Both the position numbers and the translations under genes were made by a program. From positions 1-45,324 of the forward strand of contig JAHDSC010000136.1 in the NCBI GenBank assembly GCA_018432925.1: DNA of 45,324 bases, written 5' to 3'. Position 1 is the first letter of the stretch; the number at the start of each line of letters is the position of its first letter. The DNA is from Desulfobacterales bacterium (GTDB lineage Bacteria > Desulfobacterota > Desulfobacteria > Desulfobacterales > JAHDSC01). The notes beneath the pieces are model-generated. The model searched no databases, was not told the origin of the DNA, and saw only the letters and a program-made list of their open reading frames with translations. Shown piece after piece: positions 17,956-26,428 of the stretch.

Positions 17956-18750
17956 ATGAAAAATGAATACCTTTTCGAGTTAAAAGACTTTCATGTCTGG
18001 GTCGGGGAAAAAGAAATTCTGAAGGGATTAAATCTTCGGATCAAACAGGGAAGCGTCCATGTTATTTTCGGGCCCAACGGCAGCGGCAAAACCACGCTGT
18101 TAAATGCGGTCATGGGCTTTTCCGGATACCGGGTCACCGGTCAGATCCTTTTTCACGGGAAAGACATTACCCGGTTGCCGGTCAACGAGCGGGCCAGGCT
18201 GGGGATCGGAATCTCCTTCCAGCGCCCCCCGGCCATACACGGCGTGAAACTCCGGCATCTGATCGCCACCAGCGCAAAAACAAACGGGCGCCTGCTGGAT
18301 GAGTATGCCCGCAAACTGAATCTCGTTGATTTCCTCGAGCGGGATGTAAACGTGGGCTTCTCCGGAGGAGAGATCAAAAGAGCCGAGTTGCTGCAGCTGC
18401 TCCTGCAAGATCCGGATCTTATTTTTCTGGACGAACCCGAGTCCGGCGTCGATCTGGAGAATATCGCGCTGATCGGAGAGTATACCAACCATCTTCTGGG
18501 TAAAAAACTCCGCCCGCAGGAAGACAAGACAATGAAAGAACTCCGTCGAGAAGTTTCCAAGTCGGGCCTTCTCATCACGCACACCGGCCACATTCTCAAC
18601 TACGTAAACGCCGATGTCGGCCATATCCTCATGGGCGGGAGGATTGCCTGTGAAGCCAATCCCCAGGAGATGCTCAATACGTTGCAGGAGTGCGGATTCC
18701 AGGAATGTTACCGATGCTTCCGAAAGGAGGAAGATCATGTCAAACGATAA
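17956..18750 (+). CDS. SufC-like ABC ATPase of Fe-S cluster assembly
   Basis: A 264-residue ATPase close to SufC in length and motifs: Walker A FGPNGSGKTT (39-47), Q-loop ISFQRPPAIHGV, signature VGFSGGEIKRAELLQ and Walker B DLIFLDEPESGVD, with switch His in LITHTGHILNYV. SufC powers the SufB-type scaffold on which [Fe-S] clusters are built. Compared with E. coli SufC it carries an extra segment after the D-loop (LLGKKLRPQEDKTMKELRREV) and a Cys pair at the end (ECGFQECYRCF). ATG 17956 is chosen because the family fold starts there (YLFELKDFHVWVGEKEILKG); upstream codons look non-coding. It overlaps the next gene by 14 bases, a sign of coupled translation. Confidence 0.9.
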   Translation: MKNEYLFELKDFHVWVGEKEILKGLNLRIKQGSVHVIFGPNGSGKTTLLNAVMGFSGYRVTGQILFHGKDITRLPVNERARLGIGISFQRPPAIHGVKLRHLIATSAKTNGRLLDEYARKLNLVDFLERDVNVGFSGGEIKRAELLQLLLQDPDLIFLDEPESGVDLENIALIGEYTNHLLGKKLRPQEDKTMKELRREVSKSGLLITHTGHILNYVNADVGHILMGGRIACEANPQEMLNTLQECGFQECYRCFRKEEDHVKR

Positions 18751-19921
18751 GAAAACGCTTGCGGATGATCTGGACCTGAGCGGATATCGCGAGGATGCCC
18801 CCGAACATGCGGAAATCGAAGACCTGTCCCGGCTTTCGCCCGAAGACCAGCAGGTGTTGCTGATGACCGGGATTGACCCGACCGGTAAACAACGCTACGG
18901 AAGCTTTTTCCAGAAGGACCATACCGTCGTTCATTGCCGGACCGACTTTGAAGGAGCGGAGATCATGTCCGTCACCGCGGCCAGGAAAAAGTATGACGGC
19001 CTGAAAGAATACTGGGGAAAACTGGTACCGGCGGATAAAGACGTTTATACCCGGAGGGCCGAAGAGCACATGGAACATGGCTATTACATCCGATCCCTCC
19101 CGGGCGCTCAGGTTCGGTATCCTTTGCAGGCCTGCCTGTACCTGACCGAAGACAAGCTCGCGCAGGACGTTCACAACATTGTCATTGCGGAGGAGGCCTC
19201 GAATCTGAATATCATTACCGGTTGCGCGACCGCACCTCATGTGCGTTCCGGGCTTCATGTCGGCGTGTCGGAATTTTATGTAAAAAAGGGAGCAACCCTG
19301 TCGTTTACAATGATTCACAACTGGGCGGAAGACATGGCCGTCAGGCCCCGATCCGCCGTGATCCTCGAAGAGGGCGCAACCTATATTTCCAATTATATCT
19401 GTCTGGTTCCCGCCCGGGATCTTCAGATGTATCCGACGGCCATACTGAAAGGGAAAGGATCGGTAGCGACTTTTCATACGGTACTGCTCGCAAGACCCGG
19501 TTCGCTCATGGATGTCGGATCCAGGGTGATCCTTCAGGCCGCTGAATGCCGGGCCGAAATTATTTCCCGAGCCGTGTCCACCGGAGGAAAAATTATCGCA
19601 AGAGGATACATATCCGGAGAATATCCAGGGGTCAAAGCGCATCTCGAATGCAAAGGACTCCTTCTTTCGAAAAAAGGAAACATTCATGCCATTCCCGAAC
19701 TGGAAGGCAAAACGCTCGATCTGGATATGTCCCACGAAGCGGCGGTCGGGAAGATCGCTCAGGAGGAAATCGAGTATTTAATGGCTCGGGGACTTTCCGA
19801 ACAGGAAGCCACCTCGCTGATCATCAAGGGTTTTCTTTCCCTTGATATCGTCGGTCTTCCGGAAAATCTGCAAAACGAACTGCAACAAATGATCGACCAA
19901 ACGGACACGGACGCCATGTAA
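18737..19921 (+). CDS. SufB/SufD-family scaffold protein of Fe-S cluster assembly
   Basis: A 394-residue SufB/SufD-family protein with the parallel beta-helix core of the family. It keeps SufB-like catalytic positions: HLECKGLLLS holds Cys305 and MSHEAAVGKI holds Glu334. They are 29 residues apart, the same distance as Cys405 and Glu434 of E. coli SufB, which are known to matter for cluster formation. It is shorter than E. coli SufB (495) and nearer to archaeal-type SufB. The ribosome site AAAGGAGG lies seven bases before ATG 18737. With SufC alone upstream and no SufS, SufU, SufE or second SufB/D gene nearby, it resembles the two-gene minimal SUF-like systems described in archaea and anaerobes; a homodimer on two SufC subunits is the inferred complex. 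Confidence 0.88.
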   Translation: MSNDKKTLADDLDLSGYREDAPEHAEIEDLSRLSPEDQQVLLMTGIDPTGKQRYGSFFQKDHTVVHCRTDFEGAEIMSVTAARKKYDGLKEYWGKLVPADKDVYTRRAEEHMEHGYYIRSLPGAQVRYPLQACLYLTEDKLAQDVHNIVIAEEASNLNIITGCATAPHVRSGLHVGVSEFYVKKGATLSFTMIHNWAEDMAVRPRSAVILEEGATYISNYICLVPARDLQMYPTAILKGKGSVATFHTVLLARPGSLMDVGSRVILQAAECRAEIISRAVSTGGKIIARGYISGEYPGVKAHLECKGLLLSKKGNIHAIPELEGKTLDLDMSHEAAVGKIAQEEIEYLMARGLSEQEATSLIIKGFLSLDIVGLPENLQNELQQMIDQTDTDAM

Positions 19922-20027
19922 GAGATAAAAATAAATAATATATTCCGGTTTCGCATCTCCGATTTCTCGGTCGTACCGATCGGACCGCGGGAAATCGACC
20001 CATGGATTCTATGGAAAGGAAACTCTC

Positions 20028-20339
20028 ATGCTTGCTCATACGGTCATATTCTGGCTGAAGGACAGTCTGTCCGACGACCAGCGAAACAGTTTTCGTGAAG
20101 GTCTGGAATCACTGAAAGGGATTCCGCATGCCAAAACTATCTGTACGGGGGCACCTGCGGGAACCGGGGATCGTCCCATCATCGATAAAACTTACAGTTT
20201 CGGCCTTACCGTGCTGTTTGATTCAATGGAGGATCATGACAAATATCAGGTCCATCCTTTACATCAGGCCTTTTTGAAGAAATTCGTTTCCCTGTGCTCA
20301 AAAATCACCGTATTTGATTTCGAGGGGGCCGGTTCGTAA
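20028..20339 (+). CDS. Dabb (stress-responsive A/B barrel) domain protein
   Basis: A 103-residue single-domain protein opening MLAHTVIFWLKDSLS, the standard Dabb start (H-x-V-x-F/W-K), with YSFGLTVLFDSMEDHDKYQVHPLH, the usual central block. Dabb proteins are small dimeric barrels; some bind small hydrophobic ligands, and most in bacteria have no assigned role. AAAGGA lies seven bases before the ATG. It is about 107 bases downstream of the SufB-like gene in the same direction and may be co-transcribed. It converges with the radical SAM gene. Confidence 0.88.
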   Translation: MLAHTVIFWLKDSLSDDQRNSFREGLESLKGIPHAKTICTGAPAGTGDRPIIDKTYSFGLTVLFDSMEDHDKYQVHPLHQAFLKKFVSLCSKITVFDFEGAGS

Positions 20340-20387
20340 AATCCGCCCCATTGAAACCTTGTCGTGAAAACGGCAATCGCTCTTTTT

Positions 20388-21431
20388 TTATGCGGAGGGC
20401 CGGAACTCGGATATCTCCACCGTGTCCTCTTCAATGGAAGGGTCCGGAAAGATTACCAGCGAGCGGATTTGAAATTTTCTTTTGAGCGTTTCGATGTTCC
20501 GGTTTTTCATCCCCCTCATTCTGGAAATATTTCGAGGGTGAACCTTGATGGTAATCGTTTGGAGAGGGGGTTTCTTCGACGCAAGGAGGGATACGGCCCT
20601 GTCGAGAAAAATCTCTGAAAAAACGAGGTGCCCGAAGGCCGGATGATAGGGCCCGGCCAGGTATTCGGCCTCTTTTTCAAGATCCTCGGAAGCCTGAAGC
20701 CCCATTCGAACCACCGGGATCCTTCGTTCACGAAATAAAAGATAAAGATCTTTCACAAGGGTAACACAGCGTTCCATCGAAAGAGGAGAATAGGTTCCGT
20801 TCCGGTACCATTTTCCCAGGACGCTGCCGGGAAGAACCACGGTGGGATAAATCCTGACAAAGTCGGGCGACAGGTCTGCGATTCGTTGCCCGGTCCGCAG
20901 GCAATTTTCATCATCGTCTCCCGGGAGTCCGACCATCATCTGAAGCCCGATCTCGTAAGATCGTTTCTTTAAAAGACCCACCGCTTTCCCGATGTCCGAA
21001 GCCGTGTGGCCCCGGTTTGACAGAGCCAGCACCCGGTCGTCCATGGACTGAACCCCGAGTTCGATCGTTTGAACCGGAAAATCCTTTATGATATCCAGGC
21101 GTTCATCGCTTATGGAATCCGGCCGGGTGGAAAACCGTAGGCTGTCAACGCTTCCTTCCGCAACGAATTTCGAAGCGGCATCCAGCAGCAACCGGATTTC
21201 CGATGCTTCGAGGCCGAGAAAATTGCCCCCGTAAAAGGAAATCTGGGCCGTCGTCCTCCGACTGCCTCGATATTTTAAATACGCTTGTATTCCTCGGCAA
21301 ACCTGTTCCGGGGACGGCATTTTATGACTTACACCGGTTATCGTCGTCTGATTACAGAATACGCAACGGTGCGGGCACCCGATATGAGGCAAAAAAACCG
21401 GAACGATAAATGGTTTTTCAGCGTTTGCCAT
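20388..21431 (-). CDS. Radical SAM protein (Elp3/HemN-like)
   Basis: A 347-residue radical SAM enzyme. The cluster motif CPHRCVFC (C-x3-C-x2-C) sits about 20 residues from the start, followed by NQTTITG. Then come ISFYGGNFLG (the SAM-binding GGE-like strand), LRFSTRPDSI, TIELGVQSMDDRVL and a long GLQMMVGLPGDDDENCL. The pattern is that of the Elp3-type radical SAM group without the acetyltransferase domain. The substrate is not known. ATG 21431 starts a typical family opening (PFIVPVFLPHIGCPHRC); a GTG at 21509 would add 26 residues without family character. It is the last gene of the fabD-dksA-PHP-rnc run. Confidence 0.87.
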   Translation of the reverse strand: MANAEKPFIVPVFLPHIGCPHRCVFCNQTTITGVSHKMPSPEQVCRGIQAYLKYRGSRRTTAQISFYGGNFLGLEASEIRLLLDAASKFVAEGSVDSLRFSTRPDSISDERLDIIKDFPVQTIELGVQSMDDRVLALSNRGHTASDIGKAVGLLKKRSYEIGLQMMVGLPGDDDENCLRTGQRIADLSPDFVRIYPTVVLPGSVLGKWYRNGTYSPLSMERCVTLVKDLYLLFRERRIPVVRMGLQASEDLEKEAEYLAGPYHPAFGHLVFSEIFLDRAVSLLASKKPPLQTITIKVHPRNISRMRGMKNRNIETLKRKFQIRSLVIFPDPSIEEDTVEISEFRPSA

Positions 21432-21543
21432 CTGTTTCCGCTCCAAATTTCCCCGGGTCGTCGCGCCGCTTCTTGATATCTTCCGGCATCCGCCCATCGA
21501 ATGAAACACGGGTGCATCCCTGGTCCAAAACGGTTCCGCGGAT

Positions 21544-22224
21544 TCACTCTTTTTTCAAAATTTCCAGGGCCTCCCTGGCCGCATCCTGTTCCGCCTTTTT
21601 CTTGCTTTTTCCGCTGCCTTCGACCTGAAGATCCCGGATATTCAAACATACCCGGAAGGTCTTGTCGTGGTCCGGTCCGCTTTCCTGGAGGACGCTGTAT
21701 ACCGGAGTGACATTGAGGGTTCCCTGAAGCAGCTCCTGAAGCCGGCTCTTGAAATCAATGCTCGAGGTATCCAGCAAATCCGAAAAATGCCTCTCAACGA
21801 GATGAAGGGCCGCATCAAAACCACCGTCCAGATAAACCGCGGCGATCAGTGCTTCAACCGCATCTCCTAAAATCGATTTTTTTGTATGCCCGCTGGTCTG
21901 AAGTTCCCCTTTGCCGAGCCGGAGAAAGGGTCCCAGATCCAAGGCTCGGGCAATGGAGGCAAGTGTTGATTCATTGACGAGATTGGCTCGCATTCTGGAC
22001 AGCTCCCCTTCTTTTAAATCCGGATAACGCTGCATAAGAATATGACCGATCGCAAGATTTAAAACGGCGTCCCCCAGGAATTCCAGGCGTTCGTTATCCC
22101 TTAGGTCCCTGTCTCCCTGTTCGTTTACATACGAGCTGTGACGAAGCGCCTCTTCAAGGAGACCTTTTTTCTTAAATTCATAAGAAATTCTATGTTCCAG
22201 CACGGAGAAATCTGTCTGTTCCAT
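21544..22224 (-). CDS. rnc: Ribonuclease III
   Basis: A 226-residue double-strand-specific endoribonuclease that matures rRNA and other structured RNA. The catalytic signature NERLEFLGDAVL is near residue 40, and the second acidic cluster GDAVEALIAAVYLDGG is near 115. A dsRNA-binding domain fills the C-terminus, ending GSGKSKKKAEQDAAREAL. Length is normal (E. coli 226). ATG 22224 matches the family start, but no good ribosome site precedes it; the frame runs further back to 22425 without family similarity, so translation may be coupled or weak. It lies between the PHP and radical SAM genes, same strand. Confidence 0.95.
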   Translation of the reverse strand: MEQTDFSVLEHRISYEFKKKGLLEEALRHSSYVNEQGDRDLRDNERLEFLGDAVLNLAIGHILMQRYPDLKEGELSRMRANLVNESTLASIARALDLGPFLRLGKGELQTSGHTKKSILGDAVEALIAAVYLDGGFDAALHLVERHFSDLLDTSSIDFKSRLQELLQGTLNVTPVYSVLQESGPDHDKTFRVCLNIRDLQVEGSGKSKKKAEQDAAREALEILKKE

Positions 22225-22372
22225 GATTTTATTTTTTAAAGAATCCCCGAAAGCGGATTTGATTCGCTCCGGTTGGGTACCCCTGATTCGTACGGCCTGC
22301 CGACGGAACCGGCATGAAATATCATTTCGTGGGAAAGTAATAACCGGTGTAAGCGGCCCGGCCATGGTCCGA

Positions 22373-23254
22373 TCATTCGATCTGAAGGGCCTTTGCCAGT
22401 TCCTCGTACACCGAATAAGGCACAAAAAACTCCCCCTTCCCCGATCCCATCCGGATATCCGGCTTTATGGAACCGTGAAAGTCCGTACCGCCGGTAATCA
22501 GCAAACCCAAACGCTTTGCCATTTGGGAGTATTGGATGATCTGCTTCGGGGAATGACCGGGATAGTAAGCTTCCAGTCCCATTAAACCGTTTTCTTTCAA
22601 GTCGAGGACCAGCTTTTCGATCGGCTGATCGCCAACGGCCTTAATAAGGCATGGGTGGGCCAGAACCGGAATTCCCCCGGCCCCCCGGATCATTTCAATC
22701 GCCTTGGCCGAATCCAACCGGTATTTGTCCACATAGGCCGGTTTGCCTCTTCCCAGGTATTTATCGAAAGCTTCATCAATCGATTGAACCCATCCTTTTT
22801 TCAACATGTACCGGGCGATGTGAGGTCTCCCAAGCTGGCAATCTCCGGCATCGAGAGCGACCTCAGTCAGGGACACATTGATTCCGAGGCTGTTCAGCCG
22901 CTCGATAATCCGGGGGTTTCGACGTTCTCTGGCTTGCTGGAGCATTTCAAGCGCATGATTCAACTCGAAATCATCCAGCCGTATCCCGTAGGCCAGTATA
23001 TGCAGACTGCCGGAGCATGGGAAGTTAGAGGGGGCCGATGTACTGACTTCAACACCGGTTAAGAATTTTATGGCAGGCGGTATGCCCGTAAGAAGGGCCT
23101 CTTTGGCGCCGTCCATGGTATCGTGATCCGTTATGGAAATGGCGCCAAGGTTAAGCTTCACGGCCAAACGGATAATTTCAGGCGGTGAAAGCGTTCCATC
23201 CGAGGCGGTTGAGTGAATATGAAGGTCAACCCTTCCGTTTTCTTTATAAGCCAA
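22373..23254 (-). CDS. PHP-domain phosphoesterase (TrpH/RNase AM-like)
   Basis: A 293-residue PHP-family metal-dependent phosphoesterase. Metal ligands are visible in VDLHIHSTASDGTLSP (residues ~9-24), ISITDHDTMDG (~40-50), the glutamate in FLTGVEVST, PVLAHPCL and GGTDFHG. The arrangement matches YciV/TrpH-type proteins, one of which is RNase AM (a 5'-3' exonuclease and 3',5'-bisphosphate nucleotidase). Placement upstream of rnc fits RNA metabolism, but this is inference. The start is a TTG that overlaps the end of dksA by 11 bases; the strong AGGAGG inside dksA is 17 bases away, so coupling is likely. Confidence 0.88.
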   Translation of the reverse strand: MAYKENGRVDLHIHSTASDGTLSPPEIIRLAVKLNLGAISITDHDTMDGAKEALLTGIPPAIKFLTGVEVSTSAPSNFPCSGSLHILAYGIRLDDFELNHALEMLQQARERRNPRIIERLNSLGINVSLTEVALDAGDCQLGRPHIARYMLKKGWVQSIDEAFDKYLGRGKPAYVDKYRLDSAKAIEMIRGAGGIPVLAHPCLIKAVGDQPIEKLVLDLKENGLMGLEAYYPGHSPKQIIQYSQMAKRLGLLITGGTDFHGSIKPDIRMGSGKGEFFVPYSVYEELAKALQIE

Positions 23255-23606
23255 GGGCTTTTTCTAAAGCCTCCTCTTTGGTTTTGCATTCGATGCAGTG
23301 AGTCGTTACGGGCCTTGCCTTCAATCGTTCCATTGAAATTTCTTCACCGCAGGATTCACAAATTCCAAACGTGCCGTTTTCAATCCTCTCCAGAGCTTTC
23401 TTGATCTTTTTTATCAGCTTGCTCTCCCGGTCCCTTATCCGCAGCATAAAATTCCTGTCTGCTTCAAGAGAGGCGCGGTCTGTCGGATCCGGAAAATTTT
23501 CTTTCTGGATGGTCATATCCGAAACGGTTCCGTCCGCCAGATTCAACAGATCTTCCAGCTGATTCGTAAGAAGTTCTTTGAAAAATTGGATATCTTTCTC
23601 TTTCAT
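23244..23606 (-). CDS. dksA: RNA polymerase-binding transcription factor DksA
   Basis: A 120-residue DksA. The coiled-coil tip motif DxxDxA is present (DPTDRASLEAD, near residue 40), and the four-Cys zinc finger reads CESCGEE ... CIEC near residues 83-107. DksA enters the secondary channel of RNA polymerase and with ppGpp reshapes rRNA and amino-acid gene transcription. AAGGG lies seven bases before the ATG. A TATAAT-like hexamer lies in the AT-rich gap between fabD and dksA, with a poor -35. The C-terminus overlaps the PHP gene. Confidence 0.94.
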   Translation of the reverse strand: MKEKDIQFFKELLTNQLEDLLNLADGTVSDMTIQKENFPDPTDRASLEADRNFMLRIRDRESKLIKKIKKALERIENGTFGICESCGEEISMERLKARPVTTHCIECKTKEEALEKALGL

Positions 23607-23744
23607 AATTTACCCTTCAACAATTATTTTATTTTTTAAATCAATGCGAGTTATCACAATTATATTTTCATGTAAAGAGCAAAAATGCTATCGCCAGGTT
23701 TTCAAAAGAGAAAAACCGTGAACAGGATATCCCTCCGGAATGAC

Positions 23745-24683
23745 TCAGGAAAGTTCCTTGAGAAATTGTTCCAGGGTTTTCATATCGCCGACATTGTATA
23801 TTTTACAGGGATAATCCCTTGGGAAAATCTTTTTCAGCAGGCCCGTCAGAACCTTTCCCGGACCGATTTCGGCAAATGTTTCCGCTTGTTCCCCTTGCAG
23901 TTTCTGCATCGAGTCGTACCATAATACGGGGCTGACGAGCTGTCGGACCATGATCGACTTGATTTCTTCCGGATCAAAGGAAAAATCGGCCGTGACATTA
24001 TGGACAACGGGTTTTTCGGGGGCGCGAAAGGTAATTGAATCCATAAAATTCGTGAATTCGGCCTCGGCTCCTTTCATCAATTCGCTGTGCCAGGCCCCGC
24101 TGACTTTCAGGGGTATGGCTCTGGCTCCCCTGCTTCGAGCCAGCGATGAAACTTTCTGAACCGCATCCGGTGCACCCGTTATGACGATCTGCTCCTCGGC
24201 ATTGTGGTTTGCCACGGATACGATCCCGTCCTTTTGAGCCTCGGATACCATTTCCTGAACGGCATCAATGGGAAGACCGATAATCGCATGCATCGTGCCC
24301 TGATGCTTCGTTGCTTCCCGGTGCATGAGTTCTCCTCTTTTAAACGCAAGCCGCAGAATATCTTCCGTCGAGACGATTCCCGCCGCACGAATCGCGCTGT
24401 ATTCGCCCAGGCTGTGTCCCGCCGCGATGTCCGGCCGGATCCCCTCGTTCTCGATTGCGGTTAAAAATCCGAGGCTTATCACCGTAAGAGCCGGTTGAAG
24501 ATGGATTGTCCGGGTCAACTCTTCCATGGGCCCTTCAAAGCAGAGTTTGGACAAATTCGTATGGGTGATTTCATTGGCCATTTCAAAAAGGTCTCTTATC
24601 GATTCAAATTCCCGATAAAGATCGAGCCCCATCCCGACCACCTGCGAACCCTGGCCGGGAAAAAGAAAAACCGTCTTTTTCAA
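23745..24683 (-). CDS. fabD: Malonyl-CoA:ACP transacylase
   Basis: A 312-residue FabD, which moves malonyl groups from CoA to acyl carrier protein for fatty-acid synthesis. The N-terminal FLFPGQGSQ, nucleophile motif GHSLGEYSA (Ser91) and catalytic SGAWHSELM (His199) are present, and length is normal (E. coli 309). TTG 24683 is preferred as start: AAGGAGG sits exactly six bases before it, while the ATG at 24689 directly abuts the same Shine-Dalgarno. The TTG start also places PGQGSQ at the same residue as in E. coli. It stands apart from fabH, fabG and acpP, leading a run with dksA. Confidence 0.95.
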   Translation of the reverse strand: MKKTVFLFPGQGSQVVGMGLDLYREFESIRDLFEMANEITHTNLSKLCFEGPMEELTRTIHLQPALTVISLGFLTAIENEGIRPDIAAGHSLGEYSAIRAAGIVSTEDILRLAFKRGELMHREATKHQGTMHAIIGLPIDAVQEMVSEAQKDGIVSVANHNAEEQIVITGAPDAVQKVSSLARSRGARAIPLKVSGAWHSELMKGAEAEFTNFMDSITFRAPEKPVVHNVTADFSFDPEEIKSIMVRQLVSPVLWYDSMQKLQGEQAETFAEIGPGKVLTGLLKKIFPRDYPCKIYNVGDMKTLEQFLKELS

Positions 24684-24883
24684 TGTCATCCTCCTTAATA
24701 TTATGGTCTGAAAAAATATACCCCGTCCACCGCCGAAGCGGTTCGAGAGGAAAGACGCCTCACGGTCCCGCTCGATAACCGCATCCTTCTTCCGGATCGT
24801 TCGGCGTTTAAAGAAAAAAAATCCATCCGCGGGGCAGGCATGCGGCGTTCCTGAATGGATTCCGCATCGAAAGCATGTAATGC

Positions 24884-24906
24884 CCCTCTCCGCAGAGGGA
24901 TTTTTT
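24884..24906 (+). terminator. Orphan terminator-like hairpin with T-tract, facing the plus strand
   Basis: CCCTCT (24884-24889), loop CCGC, AGAGGG (24894-24899), then A and six T. In form this is a Rho-independent terminator for rightward transcription, but no plus-strand gene precedes it. On the minus strand, where hemA ends at 24948, the hairpin has no T-tract behind it. It could end an unseen small RNA, or could serve hemA weakly. Confidence 0.5.
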
Positions 24907-24947
24907 ACCGGACGGAAATTTTCTATTCCGCCGATTCTACATTTCCA

Positions 24948-26222
24948 TCAATTTTCATCATCCAGTTTGAAAAGTTTTCGGGTGATGTCAAGATAAATTG
25001 AGGCATTCCCGTGGTGCCCGTTGCTTTTTAAAAAAATGGTCGGGTCATGCAAGATCTTGTTTATCATCGCGTTCGTCATTCTGCAAATCGCCTGATAGTC
25101 ATCCTCCGACAAGTGGTTTAACGAGTGAAGGGTTTTTTTGATCTCCGATCGGGCGATCATTTCCATTTTACTCCTCAGCGCAACAATGGTCGGCACCACG
25201 TCCAGGCTCTCGTACCAGCTTCGAAAACGAATGACGGCTTCGTCAACAATCCGTTCCCCCCGAAGGGATTCCTTTTTGCGATCCTCGATGTTTTCCTCAA
25301 TCACGCTTTTCAGATCGTCGATATCATAAACATATGAATTGGCAACCCGGTTTATTTCCGGATCAATGTTGCGCGGTACGGCGATATCGATAAAAAAAAG
25401 CGGCCGATTCTTCCTTCGGCGCATAATCCCTTTCACCTGTTTGCCTTTGACAATATAATCGATCGCCCCGGTTGAACTGATCACGATATCGGCGTACTGA
25501 AGACCGTTTTCAATCTCCTCGAATCGAATCGCTTTCCCATGGAATCGATTGGCAATCTCAAGACCGCGTTCAAAGGTTCGGTTTGCGACGAAGATATCGC
25601 CGGCCCGGTTCCGAATGAGATGTTCCACGGCGAGCTCGGCCATTTCACCGGCGCCGATGAGGAGCGTCTTTTTTCCTTCAAGGGTCCCGAAAATTTTCCG
25701 GCCCAGTTCAATCGCCGCGTAGCTGATGGATACCGCATGATCTCCGATACCGGTTTCGCTCCGAACCCGTTTGGCCACGAAAAACGTCCGGTGCAGCAGC
25801 CGATTCAGAATAACCCCGGATGTCTTTTTTAAGGTCGCCGTCCGGTACGCATCTTTTATCTGCCCCAGGATCTGGGGTTCTCCCAGCACCATTGAATCCA
25901 GGCTGGATGCAACCCGGAAAATATGACGAACCGCTTCATCGCCGTCATGGATGTAAAGGGCTTTTTCGAATTCGTTTTTCGGGACCTTCTTGACCCTGGA
26001 AAGAAATTCCTTGGCGGCTTCCACCGCCTCCGCCCGGTTTTCAGCGGTCATCAGGATTTCCACCCGGTTACACGTCGAAAACAGAATCACCTCGCGAACA
26101 GCCGGACACCTCTTAAAGGCCTCCAGCGCGTCGGCGATTTCATCCTTGGAAAAGGCGAGGCACTCCCTCAGCTCAACCGGCGCGGTGTTATGATTCAATC
26201 CCATTAATACGATATCGAGCAT
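24948..26222 (-). CDS. hemA: Glutamyl-tRNA reductase
   Basis: A 424-residue glutamyl-tRNA reductase, the first committed step of tetrapyrrole synthesis in the C5 pathway (glutamyl-tRNA to glutamate-1-semialdehyde). The front GLNHNTAPVELRE and catalytic FSTCNRVEI are clear. With ATG 26222 as start the nucleophile is Cys51, almost the E. coli position (50), which decides the start. The NADPH fold has GAGEMAELAVEHL. The dimerisation domain fills the C-terminus. The frame runs 25 codons further to 26297, but neither start has a good ribosome site. It is the last gene of the run with the CcsA-type protein and precorrin-2 dehydrogenase. Confidence 0.95.
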   Translation of the reverse strand: MLDIVLMGLNHNTAPVELRECLAFSKDEIADALEAFKRCPAVREVILFSTCNRVEILMTAENRAEAVEAAKEFLSRVKKVPKNEFEKALYIHDGDEAVRHIFRVASSLDSMVLGEPQILGQIKDAYRTATLKKTSGVILNRLLHRTFFVAKRVRSETGIGDHAVSISYAAIELGRKIFGTLEGKKTLLIGAGEMAELAVEHLIRNRAGDIFVANRTFERGLEIANRFHGKAIRFEEIENGLQYADIVISSTGAIDYIVKGKQVKGIMRRRKNRPLFFIDIAVPRNIDPEINRVANSYVYDIDDLKSVIEENIEDRKKESLRGERIVDEAVIRFRSWYESLDVVPTIVALRSKMEMIARSEIKKTLHSLNHLSEDDYQAICRMTNAMINKILHDPTIFLKSNGHHGNASIYLDITRKLFKLDDEN

Positions 26223-26428
26223 GGCGGAATATTTAGCGCATGGAAAAACAATGAGTTGTCTATTTTTCACTTCGTCAGAGACCGAATTTATTGTCATAAT
26301 AAAGCCCCGAAGCCGATGAGAATCGCAACTGCCTTTTCAACCCGTGACCGGAGAGGCTTTCGCCCCGGGGAAATTGGATCGAAAAACCCGTTCGATCGGC
26401 AAAAACGGCATGCATGGACAAGAACGGG

